Shown: positions 1 to 7,815 of the stretch, in pieces
Position numbering within the stretch: the first letter of the stretch is position 1
Layout of the letters: the number at the start of each line of letters is the position of its first letter
Assembly (NCBI GenBank): GCA_003990745.1
Contig: RBNI01006816.1
Coordinates: 1-10,951 of the forward strand
Direction of reading: 5' to 3'
Length of the DNA: 10,951 nt
DNA from: Jimgerdemannia flammicorona
Taxonomy: Eukaryota > Mucoromycota > Endogonomycetes > Endogonales > Endogonaceae
The notes under the pieces: generated by a model
Told to the model about the DNA's origin: nothing
The model's input: only the letters and a program-made list of their open reading frames with translations
The model's database searches: none
Program-made: the position numbers and the translations under genes

Positions 1-11
1 AAAAAAAAAAA
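1..11 (+). repeat. A11 run at the window edge
   Basis: The window opens with eleven consecutive A. It could be the poly-A end of a plus-strand retroelement lying to the left, as poly-A/T tails mark four other insertions here, or a chance homopolymer. Nothing inside the window distinguishes the two. Confidence 0.3.
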
Positions 12-59
12 GACATGATAATTAGTATCTACTTATCTAATAAATATTATTACTTAGTC

Positions 60-640
60 TGCTTTACCTTTAAATAGAATAAGTTGAAGGCTTTTTGTGA
101 GCTTATTTGTTTTGATACTGAGGCAGAGCTTGGATAAGTATAGTTATTTGGTCAGCTAGAGCTACTATCTTTTTATCTACTGATGTCATTCTACTATTCT
201 CATTACTTGTATAGTGAGAGGGTAGTAGTCTTTTTTCAGATACTATAGTATAATATATAGTTGTTTCTTTTATAATATTACTAAGATAGATAAACTTAGT
301 AATCAGCCTATAGATTGGTAGTTTTGATAGAATTATTGCTAGATATTCTATAGTAATTTTTGGTAGACTTGATATTCTTGGTAGTGAGTTTATAGTAGTA
401 CTGGGACCACTAGTATCAGATTCAGATATTTCTTCAACTATTTTTCTAAATTAAGATAATATAGTAGAGGCTACACTAGATCTAGCAGTTTGTAATTCTC
501 ATTATTGAATTATCTTTACTTATATATAGAGAACTTAATAGTAGAGGTGAGATTTCTTTAGTTAGTACATATATAATCTCTTATAGTTCAAAAAGACCTT
601 GACTTTATATTAGCAATTATTAGAGAGAAAGTTTGGAAAA
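60..640 (-). pseudogene. Degenerate minus-strand coding remnant, family unknown
   Basis: Read on the minus strand, this stretch gives protein-like sequence with few stops. One frame around 447-195 contains IVEEISESDTSGPSTTINSL and later SEKDYYPLTIQVMRIVE, then ends in TGA. The TGA overlaps an ATG (ATGA, around 186-190) that opens a shifted frame beginning MTSVDKKIVALADQITILIQ and continuing to about position 72. Further upstream, around 480-640, the text is more broken and its stops are mainly TAA/TAG at places where Gln would fit. I do not recognise the family. It does not obviously match the LINE C-terminal region at 8790-9700, so it may be flanking sequence into which the LINE fragment at 641-1560 landed, or part of another element continuing left of the window. 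The frame change is more likely a decay indel than a designed overlap. Confidence 0.45.
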
Positions 641-1560
641 TATTTGTTTATAGCTTTAATAGATTCTCTTATATATTTCTTATAAAAGTAACTACTAATT
701 AACTTTTGAATTTTTTTTCTAATATCTTAGATGTATACAACTTCTTTATTAAGTATAATGAATATATCAAACACTCTTTATATTATTTCATTATTGAGGT
801 TGTTGAGCTTTTCTTAGCTAGTATAGATTTTATTAGACTGACTTCTTTTCTATTTACTAGAGTTGCCAAGATCTCTCAACTTATCTAGCTTCTCCTCCTG
901 ACTCAAATTCAGTCCTTAGTCATCTTCAATAACCTCTTCTCTACCTATACAGAAAAATTCAAATAGTAGAGCCTTGGTAGTCAATAGATATTTATAATTG
1001 ATACCTGCTTGGTAAGGGAAATATAGTACTACTCCCAACTCTAAAGGATGTCTCCCCATTCTACTATCTTCCTTTTCCACTAAGCTCTGAGTAAGACTAA
1101 TCTATATACTAATAGAAAAATACTCAGATATCATATAGTCTCTCTTATGGAGACAATAGTTTCAATAATATCTCTATCTATTAAACTATTCTCCAGCACT
1201 ATCATCTTATACTTATATCAGTTAAGCTTTACTCCAGAGTATCCCTTATACCAATTTACTATCTCTCTCAGCACATTTATATTAGCAATAGAGCTAAGTC
1301 TGACTACCATATTATGTGCAAAAACCAGACTTCCCAAAGTAGTTATACTGCCTTAGAACTTGGTAGTTAAAGGAGCTATTGAGCTATAGAGAGATAGATA
1401 GATACTATTGATATAGAGAATCTGAGAGATGAGGTTCTTCTCTAGAGAATTCTCTGGTAATTTGTTGTCTTTGATTAGACTAGAGAGTAGTAGATACTTA
1501 TAGTACTGGAGATTCTAATAGAGAGTGATAGAGAGTACTCATTATATTGATTTATACTGA
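641..1560 (-). pseudogene. LINE reverse transcriptase and thumb fragment, decayed, inverted
   Basis: This is a minus-strand fragment of a non-LTR retrotransposon ORF2. Near 1413-1433 it reads LISQILY, aligned with the GDPLSPILY motif seen intact at 10353-10376. Positions 1311-1322 read FAHN where active RTs have [FY]ADD, so both catalytic Asp residues are lost. The next motif reads WYKGYSGVKLN (around 1235-1265), typical of the LINE RT palm. Around 970-1000 INIY.LPRLYYLNF matches LNIYWLSKLWYL of the copy near 9900-9932, and SQIS.EIL follows. Nucleotide alignment to about 9780-10400 is clear, for example 1081-1270 against 10017-10200. Most differences are C-to-T/G-to-A here, leaving many in-frame TAA/TAG. 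Homology fades below about 700, and the upstream edge is the inversion point near 1560. It cannot be functional. Confidence 0.82.
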
Positions 1561-2190
1561 TATAGTAATGAGAGAGAGACCCAATGGGGTTCTGCAATAT
1601 GGAGGTAAGATAGACTTCTATTGAGCAGTATACTGCTAGTAGACTTTGACATTGGTGAGAGTATTGAGTATTAGCAGAGAGTGGATCAGGATCTGTAACT
1701 ATTGGTGGTAGATAGTAGATATTAATAAGGCTCAGAACTGGGCTAAAGTCTGGTCTTGGAGTGCTGAGGTGTAGTAATAACTTTCTCCTAAGTTCTGAGT
1801 GATGTTGTAGTATATCTTGAGAAGGAATATTATATTGAACTTTTGGTCACAATATTTGATAGTAGGTGAAGTTTCAAGTGTAAGAATTGCTTTAATGTAG
1901 GATAGAAGAGAGAGATTGTATAGATGTCTAAATATTAACTGGGTGAGTGTGAGATACTTAGTGACTTCTAGAGAGAGATTGGGAGTCATCTGGGAGTGAG
2001 ACAGCATGCTGATAGAGAGAGGAGTAGATGGGGAAATTTGAAGAAGAGATTGGTTAGATATATTAGTAATGAGTGGCTCACTATTGGGTGGATATTGGTA
2101 ATATGAATAGAGTTAGCTAAATACTGACTATATGTGTTTGAGGACTCACTGATTTTGGAAATTATATAACTTGCTGATTTTGAAAATTTC
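1561..2190 (+). pseudogene. LINE ORF2 C-terminal domain fragment, decayed, plus strand
   Basis: This plus-strand stretch aligns with the reverse complement of about 9060-9560, the post-RT C-terminal region of the LINE at 8585-10788. Shared landmarks in order are WGS....W (around 1585), LL.DFDI (around 1640), SAEV...LSPKF (around 1757-1790), YILRRNIILNF (around 1811-1845), LYRCLNINWVSVRYLV (around 1918-1960, against LYRYQNIG.KSIRYLV in the other copy), and a final YW.YE (around 2095). Many TAA/TAG codons sit where Gln or Trp is expected. The domain is adjacent to, but on the opposite strand from, the RT fragment at 641-1560. The 3' end fades near 2150-2190 with no visible poly-A, so the tail is lost or eroded. 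Confidence 0.75.
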
Positions 2191-2679
2191 TTCAAAAGAA
2201 CATTTTCCTTAATATCTCAGCAACACATAATCTAATTTTAATATTCTTAATATTATTAGAAAGGCCTTATTAAGAACTTTCAAATGACACTATGATCATT
2301 AAAATCAGATAATTATATTGACATAAACATTAAATTATCTAATTTGGAAATCAAAACAATATCACATAAAAATAATTCAGTTCTAAGTATATTTATCAGA
2401 GATCTATGAATTCTAGTATATGTTTATGATAGTATATTATAAACTCAAATATATTTTACAGATAGGAATATATATATATATATTTGAACATTTTCTATAG
2501 ATATGAACTTATTTTATTAATGACAGATATGAACTCTTTAATATGAGTATAAACTGATATTTCACAGATACAAACTCTTTAATATGAGTATAAATTTATA
2601 TTTCACAGATATAAATAGCTTATAAACAATGAGTCAACATAAGGTAGAACTTCCAAAAAAGACTATTTTATTTCTTTTT
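2191..2679. other. AT-rich spacer with a TA microsatellite
   Basis: This stretch is very AT-rich and I see no coding remnant. It contains a short TA run (about 2469-2483) and the 41-bp tandem repeat listed separately. A small inverted repeat (AGATAATTA near 2308 and TAATTATCT-like sequence near 2333) is not convincing as a functional hairpin. Confidence 0.5.
2523..2615. repeat. 41-bp tandem repeat, about 2.2 copies
   Basis: A unit beginning ACAGATAYRAACTCTTTAAT and continuing ATGAGTATAAA starts at 2523 and again at 2564. A third, partial unit starts at 2605 (ACAGATATAAA). Spacing is 41 bp each time. A weaker partial copy (ATATGAACTT) lies at 2501. This is probably replication slippage in the spacer; no function is visible. 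Confidence 0.75.
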
Positions 2680-3453
2680 TTATTTATAAATACTCTTGTG
2701 GACATTTTTCTCTATAGTCACTTCTCTTCTACAAATACTTTCTTCTATAAACAGTTTCTCCTACTATATATTCTTCTCTATATTCTGCTCATCTCTCTCT
2801 TAGATCAGATCATTCTTATTCAATGAAAGGAGAATATTAGGAATATTGATCATCTTGTCATCTTCATCTGAATCAATATCTTTACATAGATTATAAACTG
2901 TTTTTTCAATCTCCAGTAAATCAATATAGTTTTAAACCTTATTGATTATCTCAAGCTATTTCATATATATTTTCTTATACTCTCTTTTATTGAAAATTCT
3001 TGATAAGACATTAGATCAGATAATATAATTTAGCTATAATTATATAAAGGAATAAGTATATACTGAAAATATACCCACAAACATATAAATAATACTAACT
3101 ATATAATAGTTAATATGTTTATCTTTTTGAAATATACATATTTACAAACTGAGGTTTCCATTTGAAAAATATAAAATAGAATAGTTACTTTATATAGTTG
3201 CTATAGAATAGCTTACTGAGCTCACCCTTGTCATCCTTCAGATAAATGAAATTATTCTGAACTTACAAATGTTGTACTGCTTATTGGTGAGTATGAGTAA
3301 GATCTTTTGAAGCTATAGATCTTGGCTAGTCTATATCAGAGAAGATTTGATCAAAGTTTTTGTTAAAGACTTTATAAATGTGAGAACAGTAGGTTATAAT
3401 TTGATAATATAGCTAATTGTTTTAATAAAAATAAAAATAGTTAAGTTTATAAA

Positions 3454-3496
3454 CTGTCAAATAAATATATGAACAGAATGTAAATGAAATACTCAC
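3454..3496 (-). other. Candidate 43-bp intron in the dead gene
   Basis: On the minus strand the donor GTGAGT (3491-3496) and acceptor TTGACAG (ending at 3454) bracket 43 bp. Joining at these sites keeps the flanking readings in one frame, from ...SSIYTI to FINLTIF..., with TAA/TAG only at Gln-like positions afterwards. No clear branch-point motif is visible. Confidence 0.4.
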
Positions 3497-3704
3497 TATA
3501 GTATAAATTGAACTATCACTGTCTTAGGTCTTTAAGCCTATATCCTTCAAAATTTTAACAATAATATCTGTTTTTAGATTACTATTATACTTTGGGAAAA
3601 GATCTTCAAGAAAAAGATGATGAAGAATCATATCCATTGTAAGTTTTCAGATTACTTTATTAATCTTATATTTTTAGTAGAGATTGCTGATACCTATGGA
3701 TCCA

Positions 3705-3796
3705 CTAAATTATGATACAAAAATTCAATTTGTATTTATAAATAAGCTATAATATATAAATTATAATTTATAAACTTATTTTCAAAAACAACTTAC
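3705..3796 (-). other. Candidate 92-bp intron in the dead gene
   Basis: The minus strand has the donor GTAAGT at 3791-3796, directly after a readable segment ending KRDR, and an acceptor ATAATTTAG ending at 3705, just before the frame reading SIGISNLY.KYKINKV. The interval itself is nearly pure A/T and full of stops in every frame, as expected of an intron between the two coding-like pieces. Confidence 0.45.
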
Positions 3797-3855
3797 CTAT
3801 CTCTTTTCCTACTTTACTTAACTATCTGTCCTATATATCTGATCAAATAAGCCTC

Positions 3856-3998
3856 TACATCATCATTCTGAAGTACCTTATCATCTGGAAATCTCTTGTC
3901 ATCTGGAAGCATCTTATTGTCTGGAAGCACTCATTATCCAGAAGTATCTCATTATATGAAAATATCTTGCTATATGGAAACATCTTATTGTCCTGAAT
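3856..3998 (-). repeat. Eight 18-bp repeats encoding hexapeptides
   Basis: Read on the minus strand, 143 bp divide into eight 18-bp units, one short by a single base (8 x 18 - 1). The encoded units are IQDNKM, FPYSKI, FSYNEI, LLDNE- (the 17-bp unit), LPDNKM, LPDDKR, FPDDKV and LQNDDV. The consensus is [LF]-P-[DY]-[DNS]-[KE]-hydrophobic. The exact 6-codon period and conserved positions show it evolved as coding sequence; the 1-base loss is a later frameshift. The repeats lie just before the DVEAYLIRYIGQ segment of the dead gene. Confidence 0.75.
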
Positions 3999-4160
3999 TA
4001 TAAGCTCAGATTATTCATTATCTCTACCTTATTTGCCTCCTCTGCCTTATTCATCAACTCTACCTTTACCTTAATCTTATACAGGCTTTTGCTATTTAGC
4101 TGCTCTCTCATTGAAGTTAGAAGTTATGAACTTACTGATATTGACCTTGTCTGGGAATGA

Positions 4161-4290
4161 TGTGGTCTGCTTCTTGGTTTCATACACCTTTGTAGTCTAG
4201 TGCAGTCTGTCTGTAATCTGCTTCTTAATTTTATATACCTTTATACTCTGCAGTCTCTCTATAGTCTACTACTCCTTAGTTTTACAGAAT
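4161..4290 (-). repeat. Three diverged tandem repeats of 48-51 bp in coding frame
   Basis: Copies start on the plus strand at 4161 (TGTGGTCTGCTTCTTGGTTT), 4212 (TGTAATCTGCTTCTTAATTT) and 4260 (TATAGTCTACTACTCCTTAG), at spacings of 51 and 48 bp, both multiples of three. On the minus strand they encode a KVYxxKKQxT motif twice and a weaker CKTKE version. They belong to the same dead gene as the hexapeptide repeats. Confidence 0.65.
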
Positions 4291-4330
4291 TGATATGATT
4301 TATTTGTAGCTTATTTACAGCTTAGTACTT

Positions 4331-4600
4331 ATAATTTATACTGAAATATATTTTTTTTATCTTAAGATATGATCTGTTATCTTTAACATGATGAAATTGT
4401 AGTAGGGAGGGAGTGATAGTCAATAGAGTTGAACTACTTAGCTATAGAGACTTGGGCTTTATGAGAAACTAAGGCTAGAAAGACAGCTGCTAGTTATCCT
4501 AGATCACTCAGATTTGTAGAGCTAACAAACTCTTATTGAGAAGAGTAAAGGAGACTTCTATAAAACCTTCTTCATCTTGACTTATAGAGTATAGAGCAAG
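4331..4600. other. Unassigned interval with a TATA-like box; LTR remnant possible
   Basis: No protein reading is convincing on either strand. On the plus strand the text from about 4396 (TGTAGTAGGGAGGGAGTGAT) to a CTATAAAA box near 4558-4565 has the general look of a fungal LTR, starting TG and carrying a TATA box. No second LTR copy, matching CA end or primer-binding site is visible, so this is only a possibility. It could equally be the 5' flank of the minus-strand dead gene. Confidence 0.2.
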
Positions 4601-5250
4601 GAGTTTAGTGTATAGAGTTTCACCTATCTGCTGATTTAATTAGAGTATTTCTTTTTAAGGATAAAGTCTATCTCACTTATTATAGAGGTTAAATTATTCT
4701 TATATATCAGGTTTAATTCCCTTCAGATTATCAGATAGTTCAGAATAAATTCCAGTTCAGAGGTTGGGCTTTATACCAACTTGTAGGAATTCTTGTAGAG
4801 ATTTGTAACAGGGTGAGGAAGTATCTTAAAGCAGAATTGAATTGTAAATCACTGCTACCAAGTTAAATATAAGAGAGTTACTTATAAAAGTACTATTATG
4901 TAGTTCTGGAAGAGTTTTCTGGAAGTTCAGAATATTCTGAAAGACTATTTTCTTTTAGATCAAGATCAATTTTATATAGAGTATATCCTCTATACTTATT
5001 GATTTCAAGATTGGGTTGATATCTCAACCAAAGTCCTTTTTTGGACCTGTCAGAATGTTCAGGATTTTTCATATTTCAAGAAGTTTAAGAAACTAAGACC
5101 AGCTTAGTTGAATTGGCATATTACTACAGACAATACCCAATTAGGAAATTTTATAATATGGTTAGAAGTGAGACCTAATGGGGTGTAGATTTACTTAAGA
5201 GTGGTTTGTGGGTTATTAAATAGATTTATTTGCTATTTATAATATTGCTA
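4601..5250. pseudogene. Coding remnant readable on both strands; strand undecided
   Basis: On the minus strand an intact 58-codon ORF (4896-5072) starts MKNPEHSDRSKKGLWLRYQP, and continuing past TAA/TAG codons gives polar text down to about 4800. On the plus strand, about 4660-5210 gives a long frame with only eight stops in about 200 codons (six or seven TAA), including GWALYQLVGILVEICNRVRK and LVELAYYYRQYPIRKFYNM. In-register antisense frames mirror each other, so composition alone cannot settle the strand. I favour minus weakly, because flanking remnants on both sides are minus. No family is recognised. Confidence 0.35.
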
Positions 5251-5420
5251 CACTAGGAGTAGTATACATATGAAGGGATATTGTGGAGAAGTGTTTAGGA
5301 GTTATTGTGTGTTTGGATTATTCAAGTCTCTGTTTCTGAGATCTGAGAGAGGGGATATTTATATTAATAGGAGGCTATCCAGACTATGCTAAATATGAAT
5401 TATAGTACTTAGTGCCTTAC

Positions 5421-5510
5421 TGAGTTAGAATGCAGTTACATAGTATAAGTGTGAACTGACATATCAAGAGATCATCTGTGCCAAGTCAGTATGCAGTTAT
5501 ATTGTATAAG
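5421..5510. repeat. 61-bp-spaced direct repeat, two copies
   Basis: The string ATGCAGTTACATAGTATAAG at 5430 recurs as ATGCAGTTATATTGTATAAG at 5491, with some similarity before it (GTTAGA against GTCAGT). Outside this core the copies diverge. It is probably an old local duplication. Confidence 0.55.
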
Positions 5511-5973
5511 GCTAATCTAACTATACTAATGACTGCTAAGCTATCTATAGATTTAAATACTATCTGAGTAGTCTTTGATGACATCACCATCAATAATATT
5601 ATCTCTGATAAAGTAATTATCTAGAAAGAGTGATTCTTGGATTACTTCTCCCTATTCACTCAGATAATAATATATTGGGACTATATCACTATCTCACCAA
5701 ATAGCATCATCTGTCTCATATACTGGATATGAAGTTGGTGAGCAAAGAAGGGGTGCATTATCTTTACTTTTATCAGATTTGCTATCTGTATACCTTCTAT
5801 AGGTTATAGTACTATATATTGCTAAGTTATAGTAAGCTGGTAGCTATTCTTTATGTTACTCATACTCAGATGATGGAGTTGTTGGTTCAATCTTGAGGGT
5901 TGTTTGGAGATATAGATTGTATTCTCTAGTCTCTTTATTGTAGTTGAAGTAGTCAGAGATAAATGTAGATTAG

Positions 5974-5976
<3 letters not shown>
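5500..5976 (-). pseudogene. Decayed coding remnant, acidic protein, downstream half
   Basis: The minus strand gives one long frame beginning STFISDYFNYNKETREYNLY just below the insertion at 5977. It runs through YRRYTDSKSDKSKDNAPLL and SYPVYETDDAIW (around 5695-5730) and VIQESLFLDNYFIRDNIIDG (around 5600), then becomes stop-ridden near 5550-5500. Stops are scattered TAA/TAG/TGA. The composition (Asp, Asn, Lys, Tyr rich) is that of a real polar protein. Upstream it connects across the 1.2-kb insertion to about 7221, with one frame change near 7250. I do not recognise the protein. Confidence 0.5.
5960..5976. repeat. Target-site duplication, left copy (1.2-kb retroelement)
   Basis: The 17 bp TAAATGTAGATTAGTAC lie immediately before the poly-T tract and recur at 7204-7220 with one change (A5967 against G7211). 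The pair marks the ends of the inserted element. Confidence 0.9.
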
Positions 5977-6018
<42 letters not shown>

Positions 6019-7203
6019 GACTCATAGTTCTATGGATTTTAATTAGAAGGGAACCTAGACTATATAGGCCAAAACCCTCCCCCACCACCCACCAAACAAT
6101 ATCCCCTCATTAACTTAGGCTACTAAATTGTCCAGCAGTCTTACTGCTCTAGCTATGCCTGTCAAACACTGGCTATGTTGACCCCCATAATATAGACTAG
6201 ACTTGTCTGCTCACCAGGGCTGGATCACCATTTACATGTGAGAGTACACCTACATGTCAGATCTAGCAGCACCAGAACTGAATAAAGAATAGCCCCCCAA
6301 ATCTCAAAGGAAAGTCTGAGGCAAAGAAAAAACCCCCCAACCAACCAATAGAGAGCAGAGTAGATTCAAAGCAGGTGAGTAAAGGACTTATATGCAGAAC
6401 CTTCCACAAAGGACTTACACATGGGCTAGGGCCAGAAAAGACCCCACTCCTACTCTCTGAGCCTGCAGGCCTCAATCATGTTACCATATCAGCTCCCAGT
6501 TCCAGTCAGGTACAGCCAAATGAGGAAGATCTCACTCTCCAAGCCTGTGGACCTTGATCATGTTACTGCATCAGCTCTCAGTTCCAGTTGGGTACAGCCA
6601 GGATGCCAGCCCCTGCACCACCCCACTCCCCACCAGCCAATCAAAAGGTCCCACCGAAATATTATCTACCCCAGTCCCAATGACTGCCTCCAGCCTAGTA
6701 CCCCACTGATTCACCATTATTGCCCTTCCTCCTATCTGTGACAGCCATCTTCCCTCCCATCCTGATAACATCCAAAAAGTAGTCACCTACACCAGAACCA
6801 TGCTTGCCAGGAAGCTTGCCAAAGCCAGAGGGCTCCACCACAGGCACTGAGGACCTGCAGGTAATCTATCTGAGTACTTGATGCCCAAGGTCAGCCAACT
6901 CCCTATGTAGCCCGAGACACACCAAGACAACTCCTTGTTGGCAATGGCAAAAGAAAGAAGATGCTGTACCAAAATGGATGTACCCCAGATGCAGCTAAAG
7001 GCACCAGAAACTACAAAAAAGTAGAGAAGACACTGATTCAACACCAATAAAGGAGTAACTCATCACCATTGCCTCCCTCTCACTGCCCTGCAACAGATAC
7101 AGCAAACCAACCCAAGGTAGAGGGGATAATAATTGTGGAAAGTGGACTTGGAAGGTTGTCTATCAAACTATTGTGACCAGTAAGGTAGTGGAGAAAGGGG
7201 CAC
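5977..7203 (-). mobile_element. 1,227-bp poly-A retroelement, probably non-autonomous
   Basis: The insertion lies between a 17-bp target-site duplication. It begins with T38 (5977-6014), so the element is on the minus strand with its poly-A tail at the left and its 5' end at 7203. It is markedly richer in G+C than its surroundings and carries few RIP-like changes, so it is younger than the host sequence. I find no RT, endonuclease or zinc-knuckle motif; the longest minus frames (6787-7047, 86 codons; 6571-6786; 6263-6475) are hydrophobic and unrecognised. It is therefore either a SINE-like or chimeric non-autonomous element, or a 5'-truncated LINE from an unknown family. Its 3' terminus (element sense GAGTCTATTAAAA) resembles the LINE termini here (GAGACTATAAAA), and a G-rich block sits about 85 nt from the tail in both. 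Confidence 0.82.
6452..6600. repeat. 82-bp-period tandem duplication inside the 1.2-kb element
   Basis: Two 67-bp copies, 6452-6518 and 6534-6600, are separated by 15 bp. Both carry CATGTTAC..., CAGCTCYCAGTTCCAGT and GGTACAGCCA in the same order. Differences are mainly transitions. This is an internal duplication of the element, not flanking DNA. Confidence 0.85.
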
Positions 7204-7220
7204 TAAATGTGGATTAGTAC
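7204..7220. repeat. Target-site duplication, right copy (1.2-kb retroelement)
   Basis: TAAATGTGGATTAGTAC matches 5960-5976 at 16 of 17 positions and directly abuts the 5' end of the minus-strand element. Confidence 0.9.
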
Positions 7221-7616
7221 TCATATTAGTGGTTATTATTCCAATAGATCTCATAGGTGGTTATAAATTATTGTAAGTTTATCTGCAAGGTTAGTGGGAT
7301 AATCAGATCCTTGACTGGAGGTCATATTGGTATCAGAGGGGTCATTATCTTCTGCTTCATCATTATCAAACTAGATTATATTATAGATATCTTTTATGGT
7401 ATATCTAACTTGGAGTATTTGCAGGATATAGTGATTGGGATGCAGGAAGGTTCTGTCTGTAGTTTGAATATACTTGATGTACTTGTGGTTAAGTTCTTAT
7501 ACCATGTTGTCAATTTGACCATAAGACAGAATGGTAATCATTTTAGCAATAGTAACTTAGAGGTAGAAAATAAAGATACTATATTTATAAAAGAGTTCTT
7601 GGTGTTTGTGGACAAT

Positions 7617-7629
7617 AAGCTTCTGGTGT

Positions 7630-7632
<3 letters not shown>
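7617..7632. repeat. Target-site duplication, left copy (short LINE tail)
   Basis: AAGCTTCTGGTGTTGA directly precedes the poly-T tract and is repeated without mismatch at 7800-7815. Confidence 0.95.
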
Positions 7633-7702
<70 letters not shown>

Positions 7703-7799
7703 GTCACTTGGACTCCATTCCTTTATTAATTCCCATCTATCCCATATAAATACAATGATCACACCCCCTATCCGATCCCCCTAGGGGGTCCCCTCCCCC
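7633..7799 (-). mobile_element. 167-bp 5'-truncated LINE copy (3' UTR plus poly-A)
   Basis: T67 (7633-7699) is followed by 100 bp that align loosely with the 3' UTR of the LINE at 8585: ATAGTC at the tail junction, TTTATTA, ATCY, and a G/C-rich AGGGGGTCCCC block. It is bounded by a perfect 16-bp target-site duplication, so the element is complete as inserted and simply lost everything 5' of the last 100 bp. It is clearly diverged from the 8585 and 10789 copies, so it belongs to a sister subfamily. Removing it with one copy of the duplication restores the surrounding minus-strand reading frame. It contains the 12-bp palindrome CCCCCTAGGGGG near 7778-7789. Confidence 0.9.
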
Positions 7800-7815
7800 A
7801 AGCTTCTGGTGTTGA
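7800..7815. repeat. Target-site duplication, right copy (short LINE tail)
   Basis: AAGCTTCTGGTGTTGA is identical to 7617-7632 and abuts the truncated 5' end of the element. Confidence 0.95.

Larger units (their letters stand above)
2680..4330 (-). pseudogene. Decayed intron-containing gene, unknown family, repeat-rich N-terminal part
   Basis: Several minus-strand segments read as protein, with stops almost only TAA/TAG where Gln fits. In coding order, about 4300-4010 carries KVYKIKKQITDR and KVYETKKQTT repeats, then a Gly/Arg/Gln-rich tract (GKGRVDE, GRGGK, GRDNE, each bounded by a TAA). Positions 3998-3856 encode eight hexapeptides, followed by DVEAYLIRYIGQIVK. A strong donor GTAAGT (3791-3796) ends this part. 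The next exon (3704-3497) reads LFLEDLFPKYNSNLKTDIIV then KILKDIGLKT. The following segment (3453-3267) has TSQDL and QKILLILTNKQYNI, and a last one (about 3040-2680) has IEKTVYNLCKDIDSDEDDKM and a charged tail ending at TAA 2680-2682. I recognise no domain; the LEDLFPKY segment is faintly SAM-like, which is only a guess. Start not found. It could be a dead host gene or a transposon gene. Confidence 0.6.

Noticed and set aside
1870..1935. Plus-strand CKNCFNVG..KRE, resembling a CCHC zinc knuckle of a gag or ORF1 protein
   Set aside because: Alignment with the LINE C-terminal domain shows the true frame here is a different one (VRIAL, then LYRCLNINW), so the Cys pattern is out of frame and accidental.
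2629..2826. 65-codon plus-strand hydrophobic ORF resembling a membrane protein
   Set aside because: It is the complement of a Lys/Glu-rich minus-strand segment with TAG/TAA at Gln-like positions; the hydrophobicity is a mirror effect.
3856..3998. CRISPR-like or satellite interpretation of the 18-bp repeats
   Set aside because: There are no spacers, the period is exactly six codons and the encoded hexapeptides are conserved at the protein level, so it is a coding repeat.
2680..4330. Reassigned genetic code (TAA/TAG = Gln) as an explanation for in-frame stops
   Set aside because: In the LINE, TAG also replaces Trp and TGA replaces Arg, catalytic residues are lost, and frames shift. Decay by C-to-T/G-to-A change explains all of this without a code change.
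4396..4700. Solo LTR of a Gypsy-type element on the plus strand
   Set aside because: Only the TG start and a TATA-like box are present. There is no matching end, target duplication, second copy or primer-binding site in the window.
5157..5200. Apparent match of CCTAATGGGGTGTAGAT to CCCAATGGGGTTCTGCAAT at 1580, suggesting another LINE C-terminal copy
   Set aside because: Similarity does not extend downstream into the conserved C-terminal landmarks, so a short chance match is more likely.
5822..6088. 88-codon minus-strand ORF with a Lys run
   Set aside because: It crosses the junction between the 1.2-kb element's poly-A and flanking DNA, so it is not a natural gene. Its lower part is in a different frame from the STFISDYF reading.
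7257..7703. 148-codon plus-strand ORF, longest in the window
   Set aside because: Its last roughly 25 codons are Phe from the poly-T of an inserted LINE tail. The rest is Ile/Phe/Val-rich, the in-register complement of the polar minus-strand remnant, and it has no recognisable motif.
7538..7762. Minus-strand ORF with a long Lys run
   Set aside because: The Lys run is the poly-A tail of the 7633-7799 insertion read as codons.
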